Source: an uncultured Clostridia bacterium (GTDB lineage: Bacteria > Bacillota > Clostridia > Oscillospirales > UBA644). Taken from it: DNA of 9,202 bases. Below, piece by piece: positions 1 through 5,588 of this stretch. The notes under the pieces are model-generated. The model was not told where the DNA came from and searched no databases. It saw only the letters and a program-made list of their open reading frames with translations. The position numbers were made by a program, and so were the translations under genes. The stretch covers positions 1 to 9,202 of the forward strand of contig CAJGDF010000058.1 in NCBI GenBank assembly GCA_904502105.1, read 5' to 3'. Positions within the stretch are counted from its first letter, which is position 1. Every line of letters starts with the position of its first letter.

Positions 1-1254
1 AATGATATTGCAGCAATTATTCTTTTCGGATCGGGTATATATTTTACTGTCCGTTTTGACTTTTTTCAATTCAAGGGGCTTGGACAGATATTTTCAAAAA
101 CCATAGGAAGTTTGTTAAGTAAAAACAGTGATAAAAATTCTTTCAAGCTCTTTTGTTCATCTCTTGCAGGAGCGGCAGGTGTTGGAAATATCACTGGTGT
201 TTCAACAGCTATATTGATGGGCGGCCCCGGAGCTGTCTTCTGGATGTGGGTAGCTGCTTTTTTAGGCATGGCAACAAAATATGCAGAAACACAGTTAGCA
301 GTTAAAAACAATGTAAAAAAACATGGATACAACTGCGCACCGATGAAGTATATAAGTAAAGCATCCAAAGCAAGCATAATGCCTTTTCTGTTTGCATTTT
401 TCGGTGTTCTTGTTTCATTGATGATGGGGAATGTTGTTCAAAGCCGAGCAGTGTGTGATGCAATATATCAATCGATTTCCATAACAGACAGAATAAGCGG
501 ACCTGTCATATGTTTGATCATAACCGTAATTATTTTTGGCGGAATCAAAAGAATCGGGCAAATTACAGAAAGAACTGTACCGATCATGACCTTATTGTAC
601 GGAATACTCTGTACGGCAGTAATTATATCAAATACAGAAAACCTATTGCAGGCTTTTCAAAATATATTTATTTATGCATTTAAACCTATGGCGGCAACAG
701 GCGGCTTTATCGGATCTGCCGTGTCAAATTCGATAAGATGCGGAGTTTCAAAAGGTATATTTTCAAATGAAGCAGGGCTTGGAAGTGCAGGACTTGCTTA
801 CGGAGGAACAAATGATGTAAAACCTGATGATCAAGCTATATGGGGCGCATTTGACGTATTTGCAGACACCGTTATAATATCAACATTTACCGCGCTTGCC
901 GTTCTTACTTCAGGTGGATGGCACGAAAGCAAAAGCATCGTAGTAATTTTAAATGAAACAATGGGAAAGTCCGGTAGTATCATAGGAGCAATTTGTATAA
1001 CGTTATTTGCTATAGCATCAATAATTGTATGGGAATATTATGGAGAAACATGTTTCGCTTATATAACGAACGGAAGATTCACTGTTATATTCAGAATAAT
1101 ATTTTGTAGTTTTATTTTGATAGGCTCAACTACACAAGCAGAAATTTTATGGCCGCTTTCGGAAATTGCGAATACGATGATGATGGGGATAAATATGTTT
1201 GGTGTGTTAAAAAATGAAATACTGAATAGAAAGAAAAATTCCGTCAAAAAATAG
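1..1254 (+). CDS. Alanine/glycine:cation symporter (AGCS family), 5'-truncated by the window edge
   Basis: Integral membrane secondary transporter predicted to import alanine or glycine together with Na+ (or H+). The frame is open from base 1, giving 417 residues. A TTG at 112 could be read as a start, but family-like sequence (GSGIYFTVRF...QF) continues upstream of it, so the real start lies before the window. Roughly 20-30 N-terminal residues are probably missing compared with the usual 440-480. AGCS signatures are clear: GAAGVGNITGVSTA followed by GGPGAVFWMW and GMATKYAE (about residues 54-98), and FSNEAGLGSAGLAYGG (about 252-267). The C-terminal half has the expected hydrophobic segments and the WPLSEIANTMMMGIN motif near the end. 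No frameshift is seen. The stop codon lies in the loop of the terminator at 1238-1265. It converges with the yabR-end of the minus-strand block. The exact substrate cannot be read from sequence. Confidence 0.93.
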   Translation, partial: NDIAAIILFGSGIYFTVRFDFFQFKGLGQIFSKTIGSLLSKNSDKNSFKLFCSSLAGAAGVGNITGVSTAILMGGPGAVFWMWVAAFLGMATKYAETQLAVKNNVKKHGYNCAPMKYISKASKASIMPFLFAFFGVLVSLMMGNVVQSRAVCDAIYQSISITDRISGPVICLIITVIIFGGIKRIGQITERTVPIMTLLYGILCTAVIISNTENLLQAFQNIFIYAFKPMAATGGFIGSAVSNSIRCGVSKGIFSNEAGLGSAGLAYGGTNDVKPDDQAIWGAFDVFADTVIISTFTALAVLTSGGWHESKSIVVILNETMGKSGSIIGAICITLFAIASIIVWEYYGETCFAYITNGRFTVIFRIIFCSFILIGSTTQAEILWPLSEIANTMMMGINMFGVLKNEILNRKKNSVKK

Positions 1255-1265
1255 TTTGACGGAAT
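1238..1265. terminator. Bidirectional intrinsic terminator between convergent genes
   Basis: Perfect 11-bp inverted repeat ATTCCGTCAAA (1238-1248) / TTTGACGGAAT (1255-1265) with a 6-nt loop that contains the TAG stop of the symporter gene. On the minus strand the stem is followed by TTTTCTTT; on the plus strand by a looser T-rich tract (ATAATTTATTTTCTTCTTTTT). It therefore probably ends both the symporter transcript and the divIC-yabR transcript. Confidence 0.85.
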
Positions 1266-1270
1266 ATAAT

Positions 1271-1645
1271 TTATTTTCTTCTTTTTGCATAATCGGAACG
1301 ACGATTTTCTTTGCTCATACGAACATCTGCGAATTTATCATCGCTCTCCTGCTTAAATTTTGAAAGCATATCTTCAAAAGAAACAGTTTTCTTCTCCGGA
1401 ACTTTTTCAGGTTCAGCTGCTTTCTTGATTGAGAGATTGATTCTCCCCTTTTCATCTATACCGATAACTTTTACACGAACTTCATTGCCTTCAGCCAAAT
1501 GTTCGCGGATATCGTTTACATAGTTTGACGATACCTCTGAAATATGAACCATGCCGCTTTTTCCTTCCGGCAACTGGACAAATGCACCGAATTTAGAAAG
1601 GCCGGTAACCTTTCCGTCGTATACCTTTCCGACCTCAATGGCCAT
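1271..1645 (-). CDS. yabR: S1-domain RNA-binding protein, YabR-like
   Basis: A 124-residue cytoplasmic protein with one S1 RNA-binding OB-fold at residues 5-74 (GKVYDGKVTGLSKFGAFVQL, then GMVHISE and the closing GRINLSIK), followed by a charged tail ending in KRRK. The tail has the FEDMLSKF segment seen in YabR/general-stress-13-type proteins. It corresponds to B. subtilis yabR (about 128 residues), which also sits directly downstream of divIC. ATG at 1643-1645 starts the S1 domain correctly; a G-rich Shine-Dalgarno (AGGGGG) lies 11 nt upstream. The gene is 22 nt after divIC and shares its promoter. The function of YabR is not well defined; RNA or ribosome binding is inferred from the domain. 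In B. subtilis spoIIE follows; here the block ends at a convergent transporter instead. Confidence 0.9.
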   Translation of the reverse strand: MAIEVGKVYDGKVTGLSKFGAFVQLPEGKSGMVHISEVSSNYVNDIREHLAEGNEVRVKVIGIDEKGRINLSIKKAAEPEKVPEKKTVSFEDMLSKFKQESDDKFADVRMSKENRRSDYAKRRK

Positions 1646-1667
1646 ATACGAATGATCCCCCTAATTA

Positions 1668-1943
1668 TCAGTTTCCTGATATGTCTTTATATATTTTTTC
1701 GTCGTTTCTACCGTAACCGAGGTTGTCCTCTGCGATACTTTGATAGAAGTCTTCTTCATTTTCAAGAGCCAGAAGATCTTCCATTTCGCTGTTACGGAGG
1801 CGCTGTTCTTTAATCTGCTCGGAGATATATGCAATTTCACGTTCTTTTTCTGCAATATCAAGCTGCATAAAGATCAAGCTGATGGTAGATGCTGCCGCAA
1901 TAACAAACAGCATTAACTTAATAAGCACGCCTGTTTTTGACAT
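1668..1943 (-). CDS. divIC: Septum formation initiator DivIC (FtsB/DivIC family)
   Basis: A 91-residue bitopic membrane protein of the cell-division complex. In Firmicutes DivIC partners FtsL and DivIB at the septum to activate septal peptidoglycan synthesis. Visible parts: short basic N-terminus, one transmembrane helix at about 7-26, a coiled coil at about 28-62 rich in Glu/Lys/Gln, and the family C-terminal motif LGYGRNDEKIY (75-85). The length is typical of short clostridial members. Start ATG at 1941-1943 is preceded by GAGGATGGGGG. It is the first gene of a two-gene unit with yabR, driven by the sigma-A promoter at 1975-2003. The position after yabQ matches B. subtilis and makes DivIC preferable to FtsB or FtsL. 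Confidence 0.92.
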   Translation of the reverse strand: MSKTGVLIKLMLFVIAAASTISLIFMQLDIAEKEREIAYISEQIKEQRLRNSEMEDLLALENEEDFYQSIAEDNLGYGRNDEKIYKDISGN

Positions 1944-1974
1944 AATCCCCCATCCTCACAACTAAATATATATT

Positions 1975-2003
1975 ATTATAACATAAAACTCGCATTATTT
2001 CAA
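1975..2003 (-). promoter_or_regulatory. Sigma-A promoter for divIC-yabR
   Basis: On the minus strand TTGAAA (1998-2003), a 17-nt spacer, then a perfect TATAAT (1975-1980), 31 nt upstream of the divIC start. The -35 box is formed by the last two sense codons of yabQ (TTG AAA before TAA). This gives the division gene constitutive expression independent of the sporulation genes upstream. Confidence 0.85.
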
Positions 2004-2336
2004 GCCTTTCCGACACTTTTTTCTCAATTTTTCCGAACTTTTCTTGACAGAAAGCGAGATTAATCGACCTATAGTAAAAAAGAACAGTATCCAGCCGATA
2101 ATTATAGATAACAAGATAAAGATACGGATCTCGCCATTGTTAACCGCAAAAATAAAAATGACAGAAGAAACGGCCGTAAAAATAAAATAAATAAAATCTA
2201 AAATAAAGGCAGATGCGGGATATTGTATTAAAACAGTTCTTAAAATACGAAAGATACAATAAACAAGACAGAGGAACGCACCGAAAGCAATTGAACGGAA
2301 AAATAAAATCTGTTGAGAAAAAATCGTAAAGCCCAT
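1995..2336 (-). CDS. yabQ: Sporulation protein YabQ (spore cortex biosynthesis)
   Basis: A 113-residue multipass membrane protein of the YabQ family, which in B. subtilis is needed for spore cortex formation. Three hydrophobic helices are visible at about 9-28, 42-64 and 71-92, followed by a strongly basic tail (KKSSEKLRKKCRKGLK). Family features are the FSQQ...SIAFGAFLCLVYCIFR N-terminal segment and the VNNGEIRIFILL segment at 65-75. I choose ATG at 2334-2336, 4 nt after the yabP stop. The frame can be extended upstream by 40 codons, but that would overlap yabP by more than 100 nt and add non-family sequence. The Shine-Dalgarno is poor, so translation is probably coupled to yabP. No terminator follows; the divIC promoter starts at its stop codon. 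Confidence 0.87.
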   Translation of the reverse strand: MGFTIFSQQILFFRSIAFGAFLCLVYCIFRILRTVLIQYPASAFILDFIYFIFTAVSSVIFIFAVNNGEIRIFILLSIIIGWILFFFTIGRLISLSVKKSSEKLRKKCRKGLK

Positions 2337-2340
2337 AATA

Positions 2341-2622
2341 TTAACCGAAAAGTTTAGAAGCAAGGCTTTCTGATCTTGCTTTTCCAAAATTAGAATATTC
2401 AAGAGAATTAATCCGCCCCTCAATACGCACGCTTTTATCTTCGTTATTGAGATCAAGAGAGAGAACTTTTAATCCGGAGCCTTTAACCGTAAGCTTACCA
2501 TAGTCTGTTCTGATAACGACAATATCTTCATCGAATTTATCAACATCCTTAACTCCGGTCAGATCAAGCGAGGATCTGTCCTTCATTGATATAGAGTGAG
2601 GAAAAAGTTGTTCATTTTGCAT
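2341..2622 (-). CDS. yabP: Sporulation protein YabP
   Basis: A 93-residue soluble protein of the YabP/YqfC family, which is expressed in the mother cell during sporulation in B. subtilis and whose molecular role is unknown. Characteristic motifs: PHSISMKDR (8-16), LTGVKDVDKFDE (21-32), TDYGKLTVKGSGLKVLSLDL (39-58) and EGRINSLEY (68-76). Start ATG at 2620-2622 is forced by a TAA directly upstream in the same frame (2623-2625), and the PHS motif at residue 8 agrees with family starts. There is no good Shine-Dalgarno immediately before this ATG; the strong one (AAGGAAGG, 2653-2660) is aligned to an ATG-TAA pair 21 nt further upstream (see separate entry). yabQ follows after 4 nt. Confidence 0.9.
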   Translation of the reverse strand: MQNEQLFPHSISMKDRSSLDLTGVKDVDKFDEDIVVIRTDYGKLTVKGSGLKVLSLDLNNEDKSVRIEGRINSLEYSNFGKARSESLASKLFG

Positions 2623-2637
2623 TTAAATAACCACGGC

Positions 2638-2660
2638 TTACATTTACGAAAGCCTTCCTT
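2638..2660 (-). other. Start-stop element (ATG-TAA) with strong ribosome binding site in the yabP leader
   Basis: On the minus strand AAGGAAGG (2653-2660), a 9-nt spacer, ATG (2641-2643) and then directly TAA (2638-2640). It is in the same frame as yabP, whose own ATG comes 21 nt later after a second in-frame TAA. The ribosome-binding geometry is better here than at the yabP start itself. It could feed yabP by reinitiation, or be coincidental. Confidence 0.4.
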
Positions 2661-2703
2661 TCTTTACGAGGTTCAAAATTGTTTTGTAAAAAACAACCCT
2701 TAT

Positions 2704-2731
2704 TTCGTATGAATTCTGAAAATATATTTTC
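2704..2731 (-). promoter_or_regulatory. Possible sporulation-sigma (SigE-type) promoter for yabP-yabQ
   Basis: On the minus strand GAAAATA (2725-2731), a 13-nt spacer, then CATACGAA (2704-2711). This resembles the SigE pattern (-35 KMATATT, -10 CATACANT; 6 of 8 at the -10), and CATACGA also resembles a SigG -10 box. It lies immediately after the rqcP terminator, where a separate yabPQ promoter is expected. No convincing sigma-A promoter is seen there. Confidence 0.35.
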
Positions 2732-2733
2732 GC

Positions 2734-2769
2734 AAAAAAATAACTCTGCATATAAAATATATGCAGAGT
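2734..2769 (-). terminator. Intrinsic terminator of hup-rqcP
   Basis: Perfect 11-bp stem ACTCTGCATAT (2743-2753) / ATATGCAGAGT (2759-2769) with a 5-nt loop. On the minus strand it is followed by TA and seven T (2734-2740). It lies 21 nt after the rqcP stop and separates hup-rqcP from the sporulation genes yabP-yabQ. Confidence 0.9.
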
Positions 2770-2790
2770 ATTTTGGGTTTATTACTATTT

Positions 2791-3036
2791 TTATTCAGAC
2801 AGCGCACGATACATAGAAGATGCAGTGTCTTTTGAAGCATGTTCTGAAAGAGAAAGAACCTCAAACTTAGAAACTTTACCGCCGAGTGAAAGTTCAATAA
2901 TATCACCGACTTTAAGTTCATAAGCAGGTTTTGCGGTTTTTCCGTTAACACTTACACGAGAACCGGAGCATGCTTCATTTGCAACAGTACGTCTTTTTAT
3001 AAGACGTGAAACCTTTAGAAATTTATCAAGACGCAC
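2791..3036 (-). CDS. rqcP: RNA-binding S4-domain protein RqcP (YabO)
   Basis: An 81-residue, Hsp15-like S4-domain protein. In B. subtilis RqcP acts with RqcH on stalled 50S subunits, supporting C-terminal poly-alanine tailing of nascent chains in ribosome-associated quality control. The protein opens with MRLDKFLKVSRLIKRRT, the S4 signature, including the conserved Arg-2, Asp-4 and Arg-16. RVSVNGKTAKPAYELKVGD (27-45) completes the S4 fold, and a short tail ends in MYRALSE, as in YabO. The start is GTG (3034-3036), fixed by the N-terminal family motif; the nearest purine-rich stretch (GAGGAAA, inside the hup end) is unusually far away, so coupling to hup (6-nt gap) is likely. A strong terminator follows. 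Confidence 0.92.
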   Translation of the reverse strand: MRLDKFLKVSRLIKRRTVANEACSGSRVSVNGKTAKPAYELKVGDIIELSLGGKVSKFEVLSLSEHASKDTASSMYRALSE

Positions 3037-3042
3037 TTTAAA

Positions 3043-3318
3043 TTATTTGATTTCCTCACGAAGAACTTTACCTGCTTTAAAAACAGGAACCTTAGTTGCG
3101 GGAATAGCAATCTTCTCATCGGGTTTCTGGGGATTTCTGCCTTCTCTTGCAGCTCTTTCACGAACTTCAAAGCAACCGAAACCTACGAGCTGAACTTTGT
3201 CACCGGCTTTAAGTGCATCAGAAATGCTATCGATAAAAGCATCAACAACTTTAGCTGTTTCTTTTTTGGAAAGGCCTACTTTTTCAGCAACCTCAGCAAT
3301 GATAACGTTTTTATTCAT
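3043..3318 (-). CDS. hup: Histone-like DNA-binding protein HU
   Basis: A 91-residue nucleoid protein that bends and compacts DNA as a dimer. The full HU signature is present: an N-terminal helical dimerisation region (1-40), GFGCFEVRERAAREGRNPQK at 46-65 leading into the DNA-binding beta-arm with Pro-63, which intercalates in the family, and PVFKAGKVLREEI at the C-terminus. The length equals the usual 90-92. Start ATG 3316-3318 has an ideal Shine-Dalgarno GGAGGT (3324-3329). It is transcribed from the sigma-A promoter at 3363-3391 and is followed after 6 nt by rqcP. In B. subtilis mazG-like yabN lies in this position of the cluster; the hup-rqcP pairing is common in Clostridia from memory. 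Confidence 0.96.
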   Translation of the reverse strand: MNKNVIIAEVAEKVGLSKKETAKVVDAFIDSISDALKAGDKVQLVGFGCFEVRERAAREGRNPQKPDEKIAIPATKVPVFKAGKVLREEIK

Positions 3319-3362
3319 TTTGTACCTCCGAAAAATGTATATCTATATTTTTACTGTCTTAT

Positions 3363-3391
3363 ATTTTACACTATTTTTCCGCATTTTTCAA
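3363..3391 (-). promoter_or_regulatory. Sigma-A promoter for hup-rqcP
   Basis: On the minus strand TTGAAA (3386-3391), a 17-nt spacer and TAAAAT (3363-3368). The -35 box overlaps the TGA stop codon of the upstream flippase gene, and the -10 is 44 nt before the hup ATG. This fits the high expression expected of HU. Confidence 0.8.
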
Positions 3392-4971
3392 GCGTTTTTT
3401 CGCTTTTTCAGGAAAATAGATTTAATTTCATTAAAACTAACCAATTTGATAATAATCAAAAATAGCAAATATACTAATATTGCACAGAATATAGCAGGGA
3501 AAAGAGCTATTTTTTGCGGTAAAATCAAGTCAAAAACAAACATAAAGCCTTTTGCTGCTATCCAGCAAACCGCACCCGAAATCAAGGGTTTGACAAAAAC
3601 ATCAAGCCAGTTGGGAAGGAAACCGAGATTTTTGTAAACAAACCAAATATTCATTATAAGCATAACGGGATATGCGATATTCGTAGCTATAGGAGCACCG
3701 AGAACATTCACACCGGGAATACTTACAAGAATAAGGGTACTGACAGTTTTTATACCAGCACCGACTGCAACAGAAATAACAGGAAGATACGACTTACCTA
3801 CAGACTGAAGAATAGCCGACGTTATATTTGTTAAACCAACAGCGATAAGTGCGAATGAAATAATTTGAAGAAGCGGTGTTGCAGCCTGCACCCCTGCAGG
3901 ATCGGCAGGAAAGAAGAGATTAAGCACAGGACCTGATACAGCGTTAAGACCAAACGCACTTCCAAATGCAAGAATAGATGAGTATTTTAAAGATTCGCCT
4001 GCAGTCTTTTCAATCAGATTTTTATCCTTTTTAGCGTAAGCCGCAGCTATCGCGGGAATAAGACTGATACCGATTGCAGTAATAAGAAATGACGGCAAAT
4101 TAAATATTGTCAATGCCATATTACCGTACGAACCCCAGAGAAGTTTTGCCTGTTCGATATCAAGATAAGTTTTCAGCCTGTTCATAACAACAAATGCATC
4201 AACAAGGCTCATGAGATTTGCGGTAACCGAACTGATTATAAGCGGAAAAGATATGATAAGAAAATCTTTTGTAAGCTTTTTGGTGGGAGTACAAACATCA
4301 TTCAAAAATCCGCTGATTGAAATGCGATAATTTTTACTTCTGAAAGCATAACGGCAGATCATAAAGATCATTGCGGCAAACGTACTTACAGAAACCCCCA
4401 AAACTGCGCCGCCGACAACAATTTCAGGCGGATAACCGAGATTATCGAGGAATAAAGCTATTCCATAGCCTGCAAGAAGTTTAACAATAGCCTCTATAAG
4501 GTTTGACAGTGCCGTAGGTGTCATATTACGGTATCCCTGAAAAAATCCTTTAAAGACGGATACAACAGAGATACAAATAATAGCGGGCATAATCGCAGCA
4601 ACCGACCAATAAGCTTCGCGGCTGTTCATACCTTCAGCAAGAGGCATGGCGAAAATAAAGCCCAAAACAGCGAGTACAGTACCTAATGTAATAAAAATAA
4701 CCGATGCTATTTTCATTATTTTAGAAATGTCTTTATATCTTTCAAGGGCAAGCGAACTTGAGACCATCGTAGCAATACCGGTCGGAAGTCCTGAAGTTGC
4801 AATGGATAAAAGGAAAACATAAATACTGTACGCAGATGTAAAATAACTCATTGCCGCGGCCCCTACAAGGTTTGTCAGGGGAATTTTGAATATTGCACCT
4901 ACGAGTTTAACAAGAAAACCTGATACGGAAAGTATCAGCGCGCCGTATGCAACACTTTGTTTCTTTGACAT
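3388..4971 (-). CDS. Lipid flippase of the MurJ/SpoVB/YabM family (MOP superfamily)
   Basis: A 527-residue multipass membrane protein of the polysaccharide-transporter branch of the MOP superfamily. It is predicted to flip undecaprenyl-linked cell-wall precursors across the membrane, as MurJ does. The N-terminus KKQSVAYGALILSVSGFLVK and the following FKIPLTNLVGAAAMSYFTSA are typical of SpoVB/YtgP/YabM proteins, and hydrophobic segments run the full length (about 14 helices expected). The length is close to that of B. subtilis relatives (about 520-545). By synteny the best counterpart is YabM rather than SpoVB or YtgP. Start ATG 4969-4971 lies 6 nt after the zinc-ribbon gene, so the two are co-transcribed from the promoter at 5387-5415. 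No terminator follows; hup has its own promoter. Whether it serves spore cortex or vegetative wall cannot be told from sequence. Confidence 0.9.
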   Translation of the reverse strand: MSKKQSVAYGALILSVSGFLVKLVGAIFKIPLTNLVGAAAMSYFTSAYSIYVFLLSIATSGLPTGIATMVSSSLALERYKDISKIMKIASVIFITLGTVLAVLGFIFAMPLAEGMNSREAYWSVAAIMPAIICISVVSVFKGFFQGYRNMTPTALSNLIEAIVKLLAGYGIALFLDNLGYPPEIVVGGAVLGVSVSTFAAMIFMICRYAFRSKNYRISISGFLNDVCTPTKKLTKDFLIISFPLIISSVTANLMSLVDAFVVMNRLKTYLDIEQAKLLWGSYGNMALTIFNLPSFLITAIGISLIPAIAAAYAKKDKNLIEKTAGESLKYSSILAFGSAFGLNAVSGPVLNLFFPADPAGVQAATPLLQIISFALIAVGLTNITSAILQSVGKSYLPVISVAVGAGIKTVSTLILVSIPGVNVLGAPIATNIAYPVMLIMNIWFVYKNLGFLPNWLDVFVKPLISGAVCWIAAKGFMFVFDLILPQKIALFPAIFCAILVYLLFLIIIKLVSFNEIKSIFLKKRKNA

Positions 4972-4977
4972 CAGAAA

Positions 4978-5349
4978 TTAATCTTCTTTCAAAGAAGAAG
5001 CACATTCAGAACAGAATTTGGCTTTTTCGGGACAGAGATTTCCGCATTTGGGGCACATCTTCGCACCTTTGATCTCACAAAGTTCACGCATAAGAAGCTT
5101 TGTTCTGTAATTAGCTCTGTCGATATCAGATTCAAGGATCTTCATGCGGGAATCAGCTTTAAGTTCGCCTGACTTGATGAGATCATAAGCAATCATACCG
5201 AGCTCTATGTAACGGTTTCTTGCCTGCAATTTGCTGTCCTGGATCTTGAACTGAATCTTTGTTCTTTCGATCATTTCAAGACTTTTCTGGCATGCGATAT
5301 CTGTAATATCTCTGCCTTTGTTAATAAATTCTTCTGCTTTTACGTTCAC
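4978..5349 (-). CDS. Small zinc-ribbon protein with helical N-terminal domain, function unknown
   Basis: A 123-residue, probably cytoplasmic protein. The first 95 residues are charged and look fully helical (possible coiled coil), without membrane segments. The C-terminus has a zinc ribbon: Cys-99/Cys-102 and Cys-113/Cys-116 (CPKC, ten residues, CSEC), with an extra Cys-106. I do not recognise a named family beyond zinc-ribbon domain-containing proteins. The start is GTG (5347-5349) with AAAGGAG placed 9 nt upstream; an upstream ATG overlapping that Shine-Dalgarno is in another frame. It leads a two-gene unit with the lipid flippase (6-nt gap), which suggests, but does not show, a role in envelope or sporulation processes. 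Confidence 0.85.
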   Translation of the reverse strand: MNVKAEEFINKGRDITDIACQKSLEMIERTKIQFKIQDSKLQARNRYIELGMIAYDLIKSGELKADSRMKILESDIDRANYRTKLLMRELCEIKGAKMCPKCGNLCPEKAKFCSECASSLKED

Positions 5350-5386
5350 GGTAAAAGACTCCTTTCATAAAACTGTAATTACTATT

Positions 5387-5415
5387 ATTATATCATTAAA
5401 CAGCTCAAATAGCAA
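5387..5415 (-). promoter_or_regulatory. Sigma-A promoter for the zinc-ribbon/flippase unit
   Basis: On the minus strand TTGCTA (5410-5415), a 17-nt spacer and a perfect TATAAT (5387-5392), 37 nt before the GTG start. It lies downstream of the small-RNA terminator, so the zinc-ribbon gene does not depend on the transcript at 5441-5553. Confidence 0.75.
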
Positions 5416-5440
5416 TACTTTTCTTTGTAAATTTTTTTGT

Positions 5441-5472
5441 AAAAAAAATACGGATCGGCATAACCGATCCGT
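5441..5472 (-). terminator. Intrinsic terminator of the candidate small RNA
   Basis: Perfect 9-bp GC-rich stem ACGGATCGG (5450-5458) / CCGATCCGT (5464-5472) with a 5-nt loop. On the minus strand it is followed by A and eight T (5441-5448). No protein gene on this strand lies within range upstream, so it must end a non-coding transcript. Confidence 0.88.
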
Positions 5473-5553
5473 GGGACGAACAGGTTATCAAAAAATAGAT
5501 GATAAACTTTCGGCGTCCAAAATTTTCGGGGTCAATGAAGGGAGTAAAACATT
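5441..5553 (-). ncRNA. Candidate small RNA with its own promoter and terminator, family unknown
   Basis: The transcript is bounded by a sigma-A promoter (5560-5588) and an intrinsic terminator (5441-5472), giving about 110 nt. Predicted structure in order on the minus strand: hairpin 1 with stem TCAATG/CATTGA (5550-5555 and 5532-5537) and a 12-nt pyrimidine-rich loop containing ACTCCCTT; hairpin 2 with outer stem GGACG/CGTCC, an internal loop and inner stem TTATCA/TGATAA; then the terminator hairpin. There is no ribosome-bound ORF: only a leaderless six-codon frame (MFYSLH) begins at the predicted 5' end. The motifs of SRP RNA, 6S RNA and common riboswitches are not recognisable. It could instead be the terminated leader of the zinc-ribbon operon, but that operon has its own promoter downstream. 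Expression is unproven. Confidence 0.6.
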
Positions 5554-5559
5554 GAGATA

Positions 5560-5588
5560 ATTATACCCTACTTAAAGTGAAATGTAAA
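5560..5588 (-). promoter_or_regulatory. Sigma-A promoter of the candidate small RNA
   Basis: On the minus strand TTTACA (5583-5588; 5 of 6 to consensus), a 17-nt spacer and a perfect TATAAT (5560-5565). The predicted transcription start is about 5553, at the first stem of the RNA. Confidence 0.8.

Noticed and set aside
112..1254. TTG at 112 as the symporter start
   Set aside because: The frame stays open to base 1 and the upstream residues match the family's first membrane segment, so the gene is truncated by the window instead.
1995..2456. Longer yabQ reading frame (153 codons) starting inside yabP
   Set aside because: It would overlap yabP by over 100 nt, and the extra N-terminus does not resemble the family; ATG at 2334-2336 gives the usual YabQ start 4 nt after yabP.
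2682..2699. Inverted repeat TTGTTTT/AAAACAA in the yabP leader
   Set aside because: AT-only apart from one pair per arm and expected by chance in such AT-rich DNA; no second copy found.
3390..3405. Hairpin AAGCG/CGCTT at the end of the flippase gene as a terminator
   Set aside because: Only 5 bp, and on the minus strand it is followed by A residues rather than T, so it would not terminate the flippase transcript.
3197..3637. Plus-strand reading frame of 146 codons opposite hup and the flippase end
   Set aside because: It is antisense to two well-supported genes, crosses their intergenic promoter and resembles no protein; the same holds for the other antisense frames at 1059-1247, 1544-1813, 5918-6184, 6942-7184 and 8753-8950.
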